From Paraburkholderia metrosideri (lineage in GTDB: Bacteria; Pseudomonadota; Gammaproteobacteria; Burkholderiales; Burkholderiaceae): a stretch of 64,000 bases of DNA. Below, piece by piece: positions 1 to 7,685 of the stretch; within the stretch, counting starts at the first letter, position 1; every line of letters starts with the position of its first letter. The position numbers and the translations under genes were made by a program. Location of the stretch: assembly GCF_904848625.1 (NCBI RefSeq), contig NZ_CAJHCP010000015.1, positions 62,001 to 126,000 on the forward strand, written 5' to 3'. The notes beneath the pieces were generated by a model. It had not been told where the DNA came from. It saw nothing but the letters and a program-made list of their open reading frames with translations, and made no database searches.

Positions 1-176
1 AATTGTCTTGAGATCAGTGATCCTTATTATTTGTAAGGGAGCGCGAATGCCTGCTGTAATGTGATTGCGGTTAAAGAGTGTCGCGGGCCCCGAACGTACG
101 CATACGCCGTTACGTCAGCTCCAACTGCAGGGAGCGTGGCGAAACGGCGTAGCGGCGCAGCAGCGCTCGTGGGCGC

Positions 177-1073
177 TTAAGCGCTGGTTGGCTGGCCGAT
201 CTCGTGATTGGCGAGCACTTCGAGCGCGCGCACCATTGCCGAGTGGTCCCATGCTTTGCCGCCGTGTGCGACGCACGCGTTGAACAGCGCCTGGCAAGTG
301 GCGGTGTTCGGCAGCGACACGCCGAGCGCCTGAGCGGTCGACAGTGCGAGGTTCAAATCTTTCTGGTGCAGCTCGATGCGGAAACCCGGATCGAAGGTGC
401 GTTTGGTCATCCGCTCGCCGTGCACTTCGAGAATGCGCGACGATGCGAAGCCGCCCATCAGCGCTTCACGCACGCGCGCCGGATCGACGCCGGCCTTCGA
501 CGCCAGCAGCAGCGCTTCGCCGACCGCCTCGATAGTCGCGGCAACGATCACCTGATTGGCGACCTTGCATACCTGGCCCGCGCCGACCGCGCCGATCAGC
601 GTGACGTTCTTGCCCATCATGTCGAACAGCGGCTTGACGCTGTCGAAGATCGCGGTTTCGCCGCCCACCATGATGGTCAGCGTCGCGCCTTTCGCGCCGA
701 CTTCGCCGCCCGACACCGGCGCGTCCAGATATTCCGCGCCGCGTTCGCGCACGCGCGCGGCGAAATCGCGGGTCGCCATCGGCGAGATCGAACTCATGTC
801 GACCACGATTTGTCCGGCGCGCAACGCGCTCGCTACACCTTGTTCGCCGAATAACACGCGTTCGACGTCCGGCGTATCCGGCACCATGATGAAAATCACG
901 TCGGCCTGCGCGGCGACCGCAGCGGGACTGTCGCACGCGACGGCGCCCGCCTGGACGAGTTCGTCGGGCACGCCGCTACGCGTAAACGCCGCCAGCGCGA
1001 CGCCATTCTTGAGAAGGTTGGCGGCCATGGGTTTGCCCATGATGCCGAGTCCGATAAAGCCTGCTTTTTGCAT
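177..1073 (-). CDS. glxR: 2-hydroxy-3-oxopropionate (tartronate semialdehyde) reductase
   Basis: This cytosolic enzyme reduces tartronate semialdehyde to D-glycerate with NAD(P)H, the last step of the GarL branch of aldarate breakdown. The protein has 298 residues, the usual size for the beta-hydroxyacid dehydrogenase family. Visible are the Rossmann GLGIMG near residues 8-13, the substrate loop DAPVSGG at 117-123 and the catalytic lysine K170 in the GxxxKxxNQ context. I chose the ATG at 1073 because GGAG lies six bases upstream; an in-frame ATG at 1094 has no ribosome site. It lies 66 bp downstream of garL on the same strand, so they are probably co-transcribed. Neighbours fix the substrate better than the sequence does; other 3-hydroxyacid substrates are possible. 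Confidence 0.9.
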   Translation of the reverse strand: MQKAGFIGLGIMGKPMAANLLKNGVALAAFTRSGVPDELVQAGAVACDSPAAVAAQADVIFIMVPDTPDVERVLFGEQGVASALRAGQIVVDMSSISPMATRDFAARVRERGAEYLDAPVSGGEVGAKGATLTIMVGGETAIFDSVKPLFDMMGKNVTLIGAVGAGQVCKVANQVIVAATIEAVGEALLLASKAGVDPARVREALMGGFASSRILEVHGERMTKRTFDPGFRIELHQKDLNLALSTAQALGVSLPNTATCQALFNACVAHGGKAWDHSAMVRALEVLANHEIGQPTSA

Positions 1074-1139
1074 GATTTGCTCCGAAGATGTCATGGCGGC
1101 GACGCCCGTGTATCGGCTCGCGCGGGGTTTGCGCGTGCG

Positions 1140-1940
1140 TTACACCGTGCCAGCCTGTTTCTGCATGAAGTGTTTCTGCACCGCCTGCGCCGCGCCCTTG
1201 AGCATGCCCATATCCGCGCAGACGGCAATGACGCGGCAGCCCATCGACAGATAACGGTCCGCGTCGGCCTGCACGGGCGCGAGAATGCCACTCGATTTGC
1301 CCGCCGCCTTCGCGCGTTCGAACACGTGCGCGATGGCCTGTTGCACGTCGGGATGATTCGCGTTGCCGAGGTGGCCGTAACCGGCAGCAAGATCGGACGG
1401 TCCGACGAACACCGCGTCGACGCCTTCGACCGCTAGAATCTCGTCGATGGCATCCACCGCTTTGCGGCTTTCGATCTGCACGATCACGCAGACGTTGTCA
1501 TTGGCGATGTCGAAGTAGTCGGGCACCGTCGCGAAGTGGTTGCCGCGATGGCTGACCGACACGCCGCGAATACCCTGCGGCGGGTAGCGTGTGGCGGCCA
1601 CGGCGCGGGCTGCGTCGTCGGCGCTTTCGATGAACGGCACGAGGAAATTGGAGAAGCCGCTGTCGAGCAGGCGCTTGATGAACACGCTGTCATTGGCCGG
1701 CGGTCGCACGACGGGAGCGCTCGCGCTATCCTTGAGCGACATCAGTTGAGGGATCAGCGTGAGGACGTCGTTCGGCGCGTGCTCGGCATCGAGCAGCATC
1801 CAGTCGAAGCCGACGATGCCCAGCAGTTCCGTGACAATCGGGCTGGCGAGCGACGACCAGCAGCCGATCTGGGTCTCGCCGCCGCAAACCGCGCGACGGA
1901 AGCGATTAGGCAAGGCCTGGTAGGGCGTGACGGCGGGCAT
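1140..1940 (-). CDS. garL: 2-dehydro-3-deoxyglucarate aldolase (HpcH/HpaI family)
   Basis: Metal-dependent class II aldolase that splits 5-keto-4-deoxyglucarate (or 2-keto-3-deoxyglucarate) to pyruvate and tartronate semialdehyde. The 266 residues show the family's key positions: D51 and H54 in LLDAEHAP, R79 in VVRP, and metal ligands E157 in QIES and D183 in GPSDLA. AGGAG precedes the ATG by six bases. The gene is first in a two-gene minus-strand operon with glxR, which consumes its product, and is divergent from the dehydrogenase at 2162; the shared 221-bp spacer holds two copies of the locus-wide operator motif. A related HpcH/HpaI aldolase for another 2-keto acid cannot be excluded from sequence alone. 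Confidence 0.88.
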   Translation of the reverse strand: MPAVTPYQALPNRFRRAVCGGETQIGCWSSLASPIVTELLGIVGFDWMLLDAEHAPNDVLTLIPQLMSLKDSASAPVVRPPANDSVFIKRLLDSGFSNFLVPFIESADDAARAVAATRYPPQGIRGVSVSHRGNHFATVPDYFDIANDNVCVIVQIESRKAVDAIDEILAVEGVDAVFVGPSDLAAGYGHLGNANHPDVQQAIAHVFERAKAAGKSSGILAPVQADADRYLSMGCRVIAVCADMGMLKGAAQAVQKHFMQKQAGTV

Positions 1941-1999
1941 GATGTCTCCTCGAACTTCAATGGATCAGGCGAGCTTCGACGACAGTGGATTGAAATGTT

Positions 2000-2012
2000 A
2001 TAGGTCGTCGTA
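2000..2012 (-). promoter_or_regulatory. Candidate GntR-type operator, garL promoter side
   Basis: On the minus strand this reads TACGACGACCTAT, matching the core TACGAYGACnTAT shared by other sites of this locus. It lies 60 bp upstream of the garL start and is the divergent partner of the site at 2118-2133. Function as the binding site of the regulator at 3911-4654 is inferred. Confidence 0.5.
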
Positions 2013-2117
2013 TGTCTTAATCCAAGATTAGCATTGAGCCCTCAGCTTGTAACGGGCACGTAAACCCGAATTCGCGGTGTGACAGGCGTTTCCGGGTTGC
2101 GTGACGGTAGTCTGATG

Positions 2118-2133
2118 TTGTAGGATGACTTAT
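2118..2133 (+). promoter_or_regulatory. Candidate GntR-type operator, dehydrogenase promoter
   Basis: TTGTAGGATGACTTAT, identical at 15 of 16 positions to the site at 7614-7629 in front of garD. It sits 29 bp upstream of the aldehyde dehydrogenase start. Recurrence only upstream of genes of the same pathway supports an operator role. Confidence 0.65.
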
Positions 2134-2161
2134 ATCTAAAGCCTTTTTAAGGAAAGCAAAA

Positions 2162-3745
2162 ATGTTGATTACCGGCGAAATGCTGATCGGCCGCAAAGCG
2201 GTGCGCGGCGAAGAGCAGGCATTGCACGCGTTCAATCCGGCCACGGGCTCCGACATCGCCGAGCCGGTCTTCGGCGGCGGTGGCGTCGCGCAGGTCAAAG
2301 AGGCATGCGAGCTGGCGCAGCAGGCGTTCGACACGTATCGCAACCTGCCGCTGACGGTGCGCGCCGAGTTTCTGGACCGTATCGCCGACGGCATCACGGC
2401 ATTGGGCGACGCGCTGATCGAGCGCGCGCAACAGGAATCCGGTCTGCCGAAGGCGCGCCTGGAAGGCGAGCGCGGCCGTACCACGGGTCAATTGAAGCTG
2501 TTCGCACAGGTCGTGCGCGCGGGCCAATGGCTGTCCGCTACGCTCGACTCGCCGCTGCCGGAGCGCAAGCCGCTGCCGCGCTCGGACCTGCGTCTGCAAA
2601 AGATCGCAGTCGGTCCGGTTGCCGTGTTCGGCGCCAGCAACTTCCCGCTCGCGTTTTCGGTGGCGGGCGGCGACACGGCGTCGGCACTCGCGGCCGGTTG
2701 CCCGGTCGTGGTGAAGGCGCACGGCGCTCACCTCGGCACGTCGGAAATGGTCGGTCGCGTGATTCAGCGCGTCGCGCAGGAAATGGACTTGCCCGAAGGT
2801 GTGTTCTCGCTGGTGGTCGGCGCGGGCAATGCGATCGGCGAAGCGCTGGTCGCGCATCCGGCGATCAAGGCAGTCGGCTTTACCGGTTCGCGCGCAGGTG
2901 GCCTTGCGCTGATGCGCGTCGCAGCGGCGCGTGCCGAGCCGATTCCGGTTTACGCGGAAATGAGCAGCATCAACCCGGTGTTCCTGTTGTCGAACGCGCT
3001 GAATCAGCGTGGCGAAAGCATGGCGCGCGGTTTTGTCGACTCGCTCGTGCTGGGTGCCGGTCAGTTCTGTACCAACCCGGGTCTCGCAATCGCGGTAGAT
3101 AGCGACGCGCTGAAGAGCTTCGTCGCAACGGCGTCCGAGGCACTGAGCGCGAAGCCCGCTCAAACCATGCTGACCGCCGGCATTTGCGCCGCGTATCAGA
3201 AGGGTGAGAGCACGTTGTCGTCCACCAAGGGTGTCGAAGAAGTGGCGCGTGGTGTCGAGGCAAGCGGCCCGACCCAGGCGCGTGCTGCACTGTTCGTGAC
3301 CGACGCGAAGACGTTCCTCGCGACCCCGGCGTTGGAAGACGAAGTGTTCGGCCCGGTGTCGACCATCGTGCGATGCAAGGACGAGCAGGAAATGCTGGCG
3401 GTGGCCGAGCACGTCGAAGGCCAGTTGACCGCTACGCTGCAAATGGACAGCGCCGATCTGGCGACGGCGAAGAAGCTGGTGCCGACGCTCGAGCGCAAGG
3501 CTGGCCGTATTCTGGTCAACGGCTACCCGACGGGCGTCGAGGTGTCGCACGCCATGGTGCACGGCGGCCCGTTCCCGGCTACGTCCGACAGCCGCGCGAC
3601 GTCGGTTGGCACGACCGCGATCGACCGCTTCCTGCGTCCGGTCTGCTACCAGGATTTCCCGGCGGACCTGTTGCCCGAAGCGTTGGCCGACAGCAATCCG
3701 CTGGACCTGTGGCGTCGTCGCGACGGCGAGATCACGCGTAGCTAA
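2162..3745 (+). CDS. 2,5-dioxovalerate (alpha-ketoglutarate semialdehyde) dehydrogenase
   Basis: NAD(P)-dependent aldehyde dehydrogenase that oxidises 2-oxoglutarate semialdehyde, made by KdgD, to 2-oxoglutarate for the TCA cycle. The 527-residue length is typical of this subfamily, longer than ordinary aldehyde dehydrogenases. The catalytic cysteine is C303 in GQFCTNPG and the general base is E266 in YAEMSSINP. AAGGAAAGC precedes the ATG. It stands alone on the plus strand, closed by a strong terminator at 3816-3850, and is divergent from garL, so the last enzymes of both branches share one control region. The subfamily assignment rests on sequence and on the neighbouring kdgD. Confidence 0.9.
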   Translation: MLITGEMLIGRKAVRGEEQALHAFNPATGSDIAEPVFGGGGVAQVKEACELAQQAFDTYRNLPLTVRAEFLDRIADGITALGDALIERAQQESGLPKARLEGERGRTTGQLKLFAQVVRAGQWLSATLDSPLPERKPLPRSDLRLQKIAVGPVAVFGASNFPLAFSVAGGDTASALAAGCPVVVKAHGAHLGTSEMVGRVIQRVAQEMDLPEGVFSLVVGAGNAIGEALVAHPAIKAVGFTGSRAGGLALMRVAAARAEPIPVYAEMSSINPVFLLSNALNQRGESMARGFVDSLVLGAGQFCTNPGLAIAVDSDALKSFVATASEALSAKPAQTMLTAGICAAYQKGESTLSSTKGVEEVARGVEASGPTQARAALFVTDAKTFLATPALEDEVFGPVSTIVRCKDEQEMLAVAEHVEGQLTATLQMDSADLATAKKLVPTLERKAGRILVNGYPTGVEVSHAMVHGGPFPATSDSRATSVGTTAIDRFLRPVCYQDFPADLLPEALADSNPLDLWRRRDGEITRS

Positions 3746-3815
3746 GCGTGGGGTTGACGCTGTGGTTGACGCAGTAGTTGCTGCAGTAGTTGACACATCA
3801 GCCAGCAGATAAAGA

Positions 3816-3850
3816 AATGGCCGGGATTCAATATCCCGGCCATTTTCTTT
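3816..3850 (+). terminator. Rho-independent terminator after the semialdehyde dehydrogenase
   Basis: A perfect 12-bp stem (AATGGCCGGGAT paired with ATCCCGGCCATT) closes a 5-base loop and is followed by TTCTTTT. It begins 71 bp past the dehydrogenase stop. The A-run on its 5' side may let it also serve the convergent regulator gene. Confidence 0.85.
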
Positions 3851-3910
3851 TGTATTCGCTGCGACGTGTCAGCGATTTATTCTGACACTCGCTTCCTTGT
3901 GGTGAGCGCG

Positions 3911-4654
3911 TTAGCTGTTCGCCTCGGTCACTTCATTCGCGCGCCGCAACCGTTCACGGCTATTCGACAGATGCATGCGCATGGCCGCTCGCGCGCCTTC
4001 CGCATCGTGCCGCGAAATCGCTTCAAGAATGCTTTCGTGTTCGAGATTAACCAGCGACAGATACGCATCCGGTTCCGCGCGCGCGATGCCTGCGGAGTCG
4101 AGCCGGTTACGCGGAATCAGTGCGCTGCCCATTTGCGTGAGAATGTCGACGAAGTAGCGGTTGCCCGTAGCGCGCGCGACCGAGATATGGAATTGCAGAT
4201 CGGCGTCGACGCTATCGAGCCCGTTGTGACGCGTGGCTTCGATCGCGTCCAGCGCGCCGCGCATGCGGGCGATGTCTTCGGGCTTCGAGCGTTGCGCGGC
4301 GAGGCCCGCACACTCGGTTTCGAGGCTGATACGCAGTTCGAGAATGGACAGCACGTCGCGCAGCGTAGTGGCGGGCACCATGTCGATACCCAGTTTTTCG
4401 CGCTGCGGTTCCAGCACGAAGCTGCCAATGCCATGACGCGTCTCGATGATCTTGCCCGCCTGCAAGCGTGAAATCGCTTCGCGAATCACCGTGCGGCTGA
4501 CGCTGAGCGTGACCATCAACTGCGATTCAGTGGGTAGTTTGTCGCCGGGTTTCAGCGCGTTGGACGCGATCTGTTCGGTGACGTAGCTGACGACGAACTC
4601 GGCAAGATTGCGAGCGCGTCGTGGCGGTGCCGCGGTTGCCAGTGGTGTAGCCAT
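3911..4654 (-). CDS. FadR-subfamily GntR transcriptional regulator of the aldarate locus
   Basis: The 247-residue protein has an N-terminal winged helix (about residues 15-85, with the recognition region SVSRTVIREAISRLQ) and a C-terminal FCD ligand domain with aspartate and histidine residues spaced as for metal or acid binding (DADLQFHISVAR). GntR/FCD proteins usually repress sugar-acid genes until the acid binds. It is transcribed in the same direction as gudP and kdgD and lies between catabolic genes. A perfect palindrome GTCGTCTGACGAC at 4711-4723, related to the locus motif, lies 57 bp upstream and suggests autoregulation. The ligand, possibly galactarate, glucarate or a uronate, is inferred from context. 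Confidence 0.88.
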   Translation of the reverse strand: MATPLATAAPPRRARNLAEFVVSYVTEQIASNALKPGDKLPTESQLMVTLSVSRTVIREAISRLQAGKIIETRHGIGSFVLEPQREKLGIDMVPATTLRDVLSILELRISLETECAGLAAQRSKPEDIARMRGALDAIEATRHNGLDSVDADLQFHISVARATGNRYFVDILTQMGSALIPRNRLDSAGIARAEPDAYLSLVNLEHESILEAISRHDAEGARAAMRMHLSNSRERLRRANEVTEANS

Positions 4655-4710
4655 CGAAAACGCCCCTTGGAATCAAATAGTTGCAGATATGTTCTGCGTT
4701 TCATTATACC

Positions 4711-4723
4711 GTCGTCTGACGAC
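4711..4723. promoter_or_regulatory. Perfect palindrome upstream of the GntR regulator
   Basis: GTCGTC-T-GACGAC is a perfect 13-base palindrome with ATAC on its left flank. Its left half matches the GTCRTC core of the operator sites elsewhere in the locus. The position just upstream of the regulator gene fits an autoregulatory operator. Confidence 0.55.
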
Positions 4724-4855
4724 TGATTATATATAGGCCAAACCATTATCGGCCAGGTCTCCATGGCCGCGGGACAATGCCCGCTATCGGGCGCCAGGCA
4801 AGGCATTCAGCCGTGTGTGCAGCGGCGCCCGAGAAGTACGATAACCGCTCGCCGG

Positions 4856-6208
4856 TCAGATTTCGCGCAACTCGACCCGCTTGATGTCCTTCACGATGAC
4901 CAGATAGCTGAATACCGTGAGCAGCGCGTTCGCACCGACGAACACCAGCGCACCGTTGAACGAACCGGTTTCCGCGACGAGGTAGCCGATCACGATCGGC
5001 GTGACGATGCCGGCCACGTTGCCGAACATGTTGAAGATCGCGCCGGACAGGCCGAGCGCTTCTTTCGGCGACGTATCGGCAACCACGGCCCAGCCGAGCG
5101 CGCCGATGCCTTTGCCGAAAAACGCGAGCGACATCAACGCGACGACGACCCAGTCGGTCGACACATAGTTGCAGCCGATAATGCACACCGACAGCAACAT
5201 GCCGCCGACAATCGGCACCTTGCGCGCGATGGTGAGCGAACAGCCGCGCCGGATCAGTCCGTCCGACAGAATGCCGCCGAGCACGCCGCCGGAAAATCCG
5301 CAGATCGCGGGCAGCGACGCCACCAGACCCGCGTGCAGGATCGTCATGCCGCGCGCCTGCACGAGATAGATCGGAAACCAGGTCAGGAAGAAGTAGGTCA
5401 GCACGTTGATGCAGTACTGCGCGAGATAGACGCCGAGCAGCATCCGGTTGCTGAGCAACTGACGCACGAGAAGCCAGCCGCCCGTGTTCGGGAGCTCGGC
5501 GGGACGGGCAGCTTTTTTGTGGCCGGTGACCACGCCGCCGCCCTGTTCGATGTAGTCGAGTTCGGCGCGCGACACGCGCGGATGATCGGCGGGATTTTTC
5601 ATGACCCGCAGCCACGTGACGGCGAGAATCAGTCCGATCGCGCCCATCACGAGATAGACCGAATGCCAGCCGAACGCGTGCGTGATCCAGGCCATCAGCG
5701 GCGTGAAAACGACTGCGGCGAAGTACTGCGCCGCGTTGAAAATGGCCGATGCGGTGCCGCGTTCATTGGTGGGGAACCAGCTCGCCACCACCTTGGCGTT
5801 AGCCGGGAACGCCGGCGATTCCGCCGCGCCCATCACGAAACGCAGCACGAACAGCGCTGAGATGGCGGCCGACGCGCTGCCGAGCAAGCCGATCGAGCTT
5901 TGCAGCAGCGTAAAGAGCGACCAGGAGAAAATGCTCGCCGCGTACACCCGCCGCGCGCCGAAGCGATCCAGCAGCCAGCCGGCCGGCAGTTGCGACAGTA
6001 CGTACGCCCAGCCGAACGCGGAGAAGATGTAGCCCATCTTGACCGCATCGAGACCGAACTCGCCGCGCATGGCCGAGCCCGTAATGGAGAGCGTCGCGCG
6101 GTCCGCGTAGTTGAGCGTCGTGATCAGAAAGATCAGCAACAGGATCGTATAGCGGACTTTGGTGCGCTTTGCGACATCGGCTGGATTGGCCGTGCGGCTC
6201 ATGTCCAT
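4856..6208 (-). CDS. gudP: MFS permease for glucarate/galactarate (GudP/GarP type)
   Basis: Inner-membrane proton symporter of the anion:cation symporter branch of the MFS, about 450 residues with 12 predicted membrane segments. The YADRATLS segment in helix 1 and the loop GWLLDRFGARRVYA between helices 2 and 3 are typical of GudP/GarP/ExuT-like carriers. I place the start at the ATG at 6208, six bases after AGGAG; a longer frame extends to 6400 but lacks a ribosome site. It lies between kdgD and the regulator on the same strand, so uptake of the aldarate is the natural role. Whether it prefers glucarate, galactarate or galactonate cannot be read from the sequence. Confidence 0.85.
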   Translation of the reverse strand: MDMSRTANPADVAKRTKVRYTILLLIFLITTLNYADRATLSITGSAMRGEFGLDAVKMGYIFSAFGWAYVLSQLPAGWLLDRFGARRVYAASIFSWSLFTLLQSSIGLLGSASAAISALFVLRFVMGAAESPAFPANAKVVASWFPTNERGTASAIFNAAQYFAAVVFTPLMAWITHAFGWHSVYLVMGAIGLILAVTWLRVMKNPADHPRVSRAELDYIEQGGGVVTGHKKAARPAELPNTGGWLLVRQLLSNRMLLGVYLAQYCINVLTYFFLTWFPIYLVQARGMTILHAGLVASLPAICGFSGGVLGGILSDGLIRRGCSLTIARKVPIVGGMLLSVCIIGCNYVSTDWVVVALMSLAFFGKGIGALGWAVVADTSPKEALGLSGAIFNMFGNVAGIVTPIVIGYLVAETGSFNGALVFVGANALLTVFSYLVIVKDIKRVELREI

Positions 6209-6413
6209 GGTCATCTCCTGAAAACTTTTGCGAGGGAGCAGGCTCCCGGAGCCGCGACGCGCAGTTGGCCGTCGCGCGCCCAGCCTATCCGGCAGGCGGT
6301 AACGCGCGAACCCCGACGAAACCGCGAAAGGCCGCTTGGGCGGGAGGGCGGGGCGGATCGCTTCATGCGCTCCTGCCTTGCGCCAGGCGCGGCGCGCCAC
6401 CAGCGCGCAGTAC

Positions 6414-6446
6414 GAAAAACGCCCGGCGACGTTGCCGTCCCGGGCG
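6414..6446 (-). terminator. Terminator downstream of kdgD
   Basis: Read on the minus strand, a 7-bp GC stem (CGCCCGG with CCGGGCG) around an inner GACG/CGTC pairing is followed by a T-run (complement of the A-run at 6415-6419). It lies about 75 bp past the kdgD stop and should partly separate kdgD from gudP. Confidence 0.65.
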
Positions 6447-6520
6447 CTTGTTGCGGAGCCGTCTAGCGGCCCTTCGTTCGCGCGGCCGAGGGTGTTATCG
6501 CGGCCGCGGCGCCGGCTGCA

Positions 6521-7438
6521 TTACTGTGCGCCGAGCTTCTTGATCAGCACGTCGAGCATGCCCATTTCTTCTTCGGTCAGGTCGGTCAGCGGAGCGCGGA
6601 CCGGGCCTGCGTCGTGGCCGACCAGCTTCGCGCCAGCCTTGACGATGCTGACCGCGTAGCCCGCACGGCGGTTACGGATCTTCAGGTACGGCAGGAAGAA
6701 GTCGTCGATCAGCTTGCCGACCGTTGCGTGGTCGTCAGCCGCGATTGCGCGGTAGAAGTCCATCGCGGTCTTCGGGATGAAGTTGAACACAGCCGACGAG
6801 TACACCGGCACGCCCAGCGCCTTGTACGCCGCTGCGTAGACTTCAGCGGTCGGCAGGCCGCCGAGGTACGAGAAGCGGTCGCCCAGACGACGACGGATCG
6901 TCACCATGTTTTCGATCTCGCCCACGCCGTCCTTGAAGCCGATCAGGTTCGGGCAGCGTTCTGCCAGACCTTCGAGCATGTCAGCGTTGAGCTTCGAATT
7001 GGCACGGTTGTAGATGATCACGCCCATGTTCGGCACGGCTTTACACACTTCTTCAGCGTGCGCCGCGATACCTTCCTGGCAGGCTTCGGTCAGGTAATGC
7101 GGCATCAGCAGAATGCCGTTGGCGCCGTGACGCTCGGCTTCCTTCGCGTAGTCGATCGCGACGCGCGTCGGGCCGCCAGCGCCGGCCAGGATCGGTACCT
7201 TGCCCTTGCAGACTTCGGCTGCCGTGCGCACGACGTTGGAGTAATCGTCATGCGTCAGCGAGAAGAATTCGCCCGTGCCGCCGGCGACGAACAGTGCCGA
7301 CGCGCCATACGGGGCGAGCCATTCGAGGCGCTCAGCGTACGTGTCGGCGCGGAAGTTGCCTTGTGCGTCGAAGTCGGTGACGGGGAAGGACAGCAGACCT
7401 TCCGAAACGATTGCTTTGAGTTCCTGCGGTGTCGTCAT
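6521..7438 (-). CDS. kdgD: 5-dehydro-4-deoxyglucarate dehydratase
   Basis: Class I (Schiff-base) member of the dihydrodipicolinate synthase/N-acetylneuraminate lyase family. It dehydrates and decarboxylates 5-keto-4-deoxyglucarate to 2-oxoglutarate semialdehyde, CO2 and water. The 305 residues show the GGTGE loop at 53-57, the catalytic tyrosine Y143 in IIYNRAN and the Schiff-base lysine K169 in LIGFKDG. It is divergent from garD, whose product it uses; the 247-bp spacer between them carries two operator copies, one near each gene. Its own product is the substrate of the dehydrogenase at 2162. Identification is strong because both family and pathway context agree. Confidence 0.93.
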   Translation of the reverse strand: MTTPQELKAIVSEGLLSFPVTDFDAQGNFRADTYAERLEWLAPYGASALFVAGGTGEFFSLTHDDYSNVVRTAAEVCKGKVPILAGAGGPTRVAIDYAKEAERHGANGILLMPHYLTEACQEGIAAHAEEVCKAVPNMGVIIYNRANSKLNADMLEGLAERCPNLIGFKDGVGEIENMVTIRRRLGDRFSYLGGLPTAEVYAAAYKALGVPVYSSAVFNFIPKTAMDFYRAIAADDHATVGKLIDDFFLPYLKIRNRRAGYAVSIVKAGAKLVGHDAGPVRAPLTDLTEEEMGMLDVLIKKLGAQ

Positions 7439-7513
7439 GATGAGTATCCAGGCGTCTGAACTAGGTCAGTAGTGAGTCGGTATTGGGTAGATCCGTCGAA
7501 ATGGACATTTCTT

Positions 7514-7529
7514 ATACGTCATCGTACAA
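7514..7529 (-). promoter_or_regulatory. Candidate GntR-type operator, kdgD promoter
   Basis: ATACGTCATCGTACAA on the plus strand, the reverse complement of the TTGTA(S)GAYGACnTAT motif. It is 76 bp upstream of the kdgD start within the kdgD/garD divergent spacer. Confidence 0.65.
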
Positions 7530-7613
7530 CAACAAAACGACGAACTCAACGGGGTTTTCACGGCATAATGCTTGTTATAGGGTAAATACGGAACATCCAC
7601 CCAACATCCCATG

Positions 7614-7629
7614 TTGTAGGATGACGTAT
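7614..7629 (+). promoter_or_regulatory. Candidate GntR-type operator, garD promoter
   Basis: TTGTAGGATGACGTAT, 57 bp upstream of the garD start; it differs by one base from the copy at 2118-2133 and is inverted relative to the copy at 7514-7529. Confidence 0.65.
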
Positions 7630-7685
7630 GAATAGCTGGCGCGGCAGGCTCGCAGCAGGCTTCAATCGCCAAAAGGATCGATGCA

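Noticed and set aside
1..176. Start of window searched for a gene end or RNA
   Set aside because: Short frames only, without ribosome sites or homology; no structured RNA recognised.
2147..3796. Minus-strand frame of 549 codons opposite the semialdehyde dehydrogenase
   Set aside because: Low-complexity arginine-rich translation; the plus strand has all aldehyde-dehydrogenase residues.
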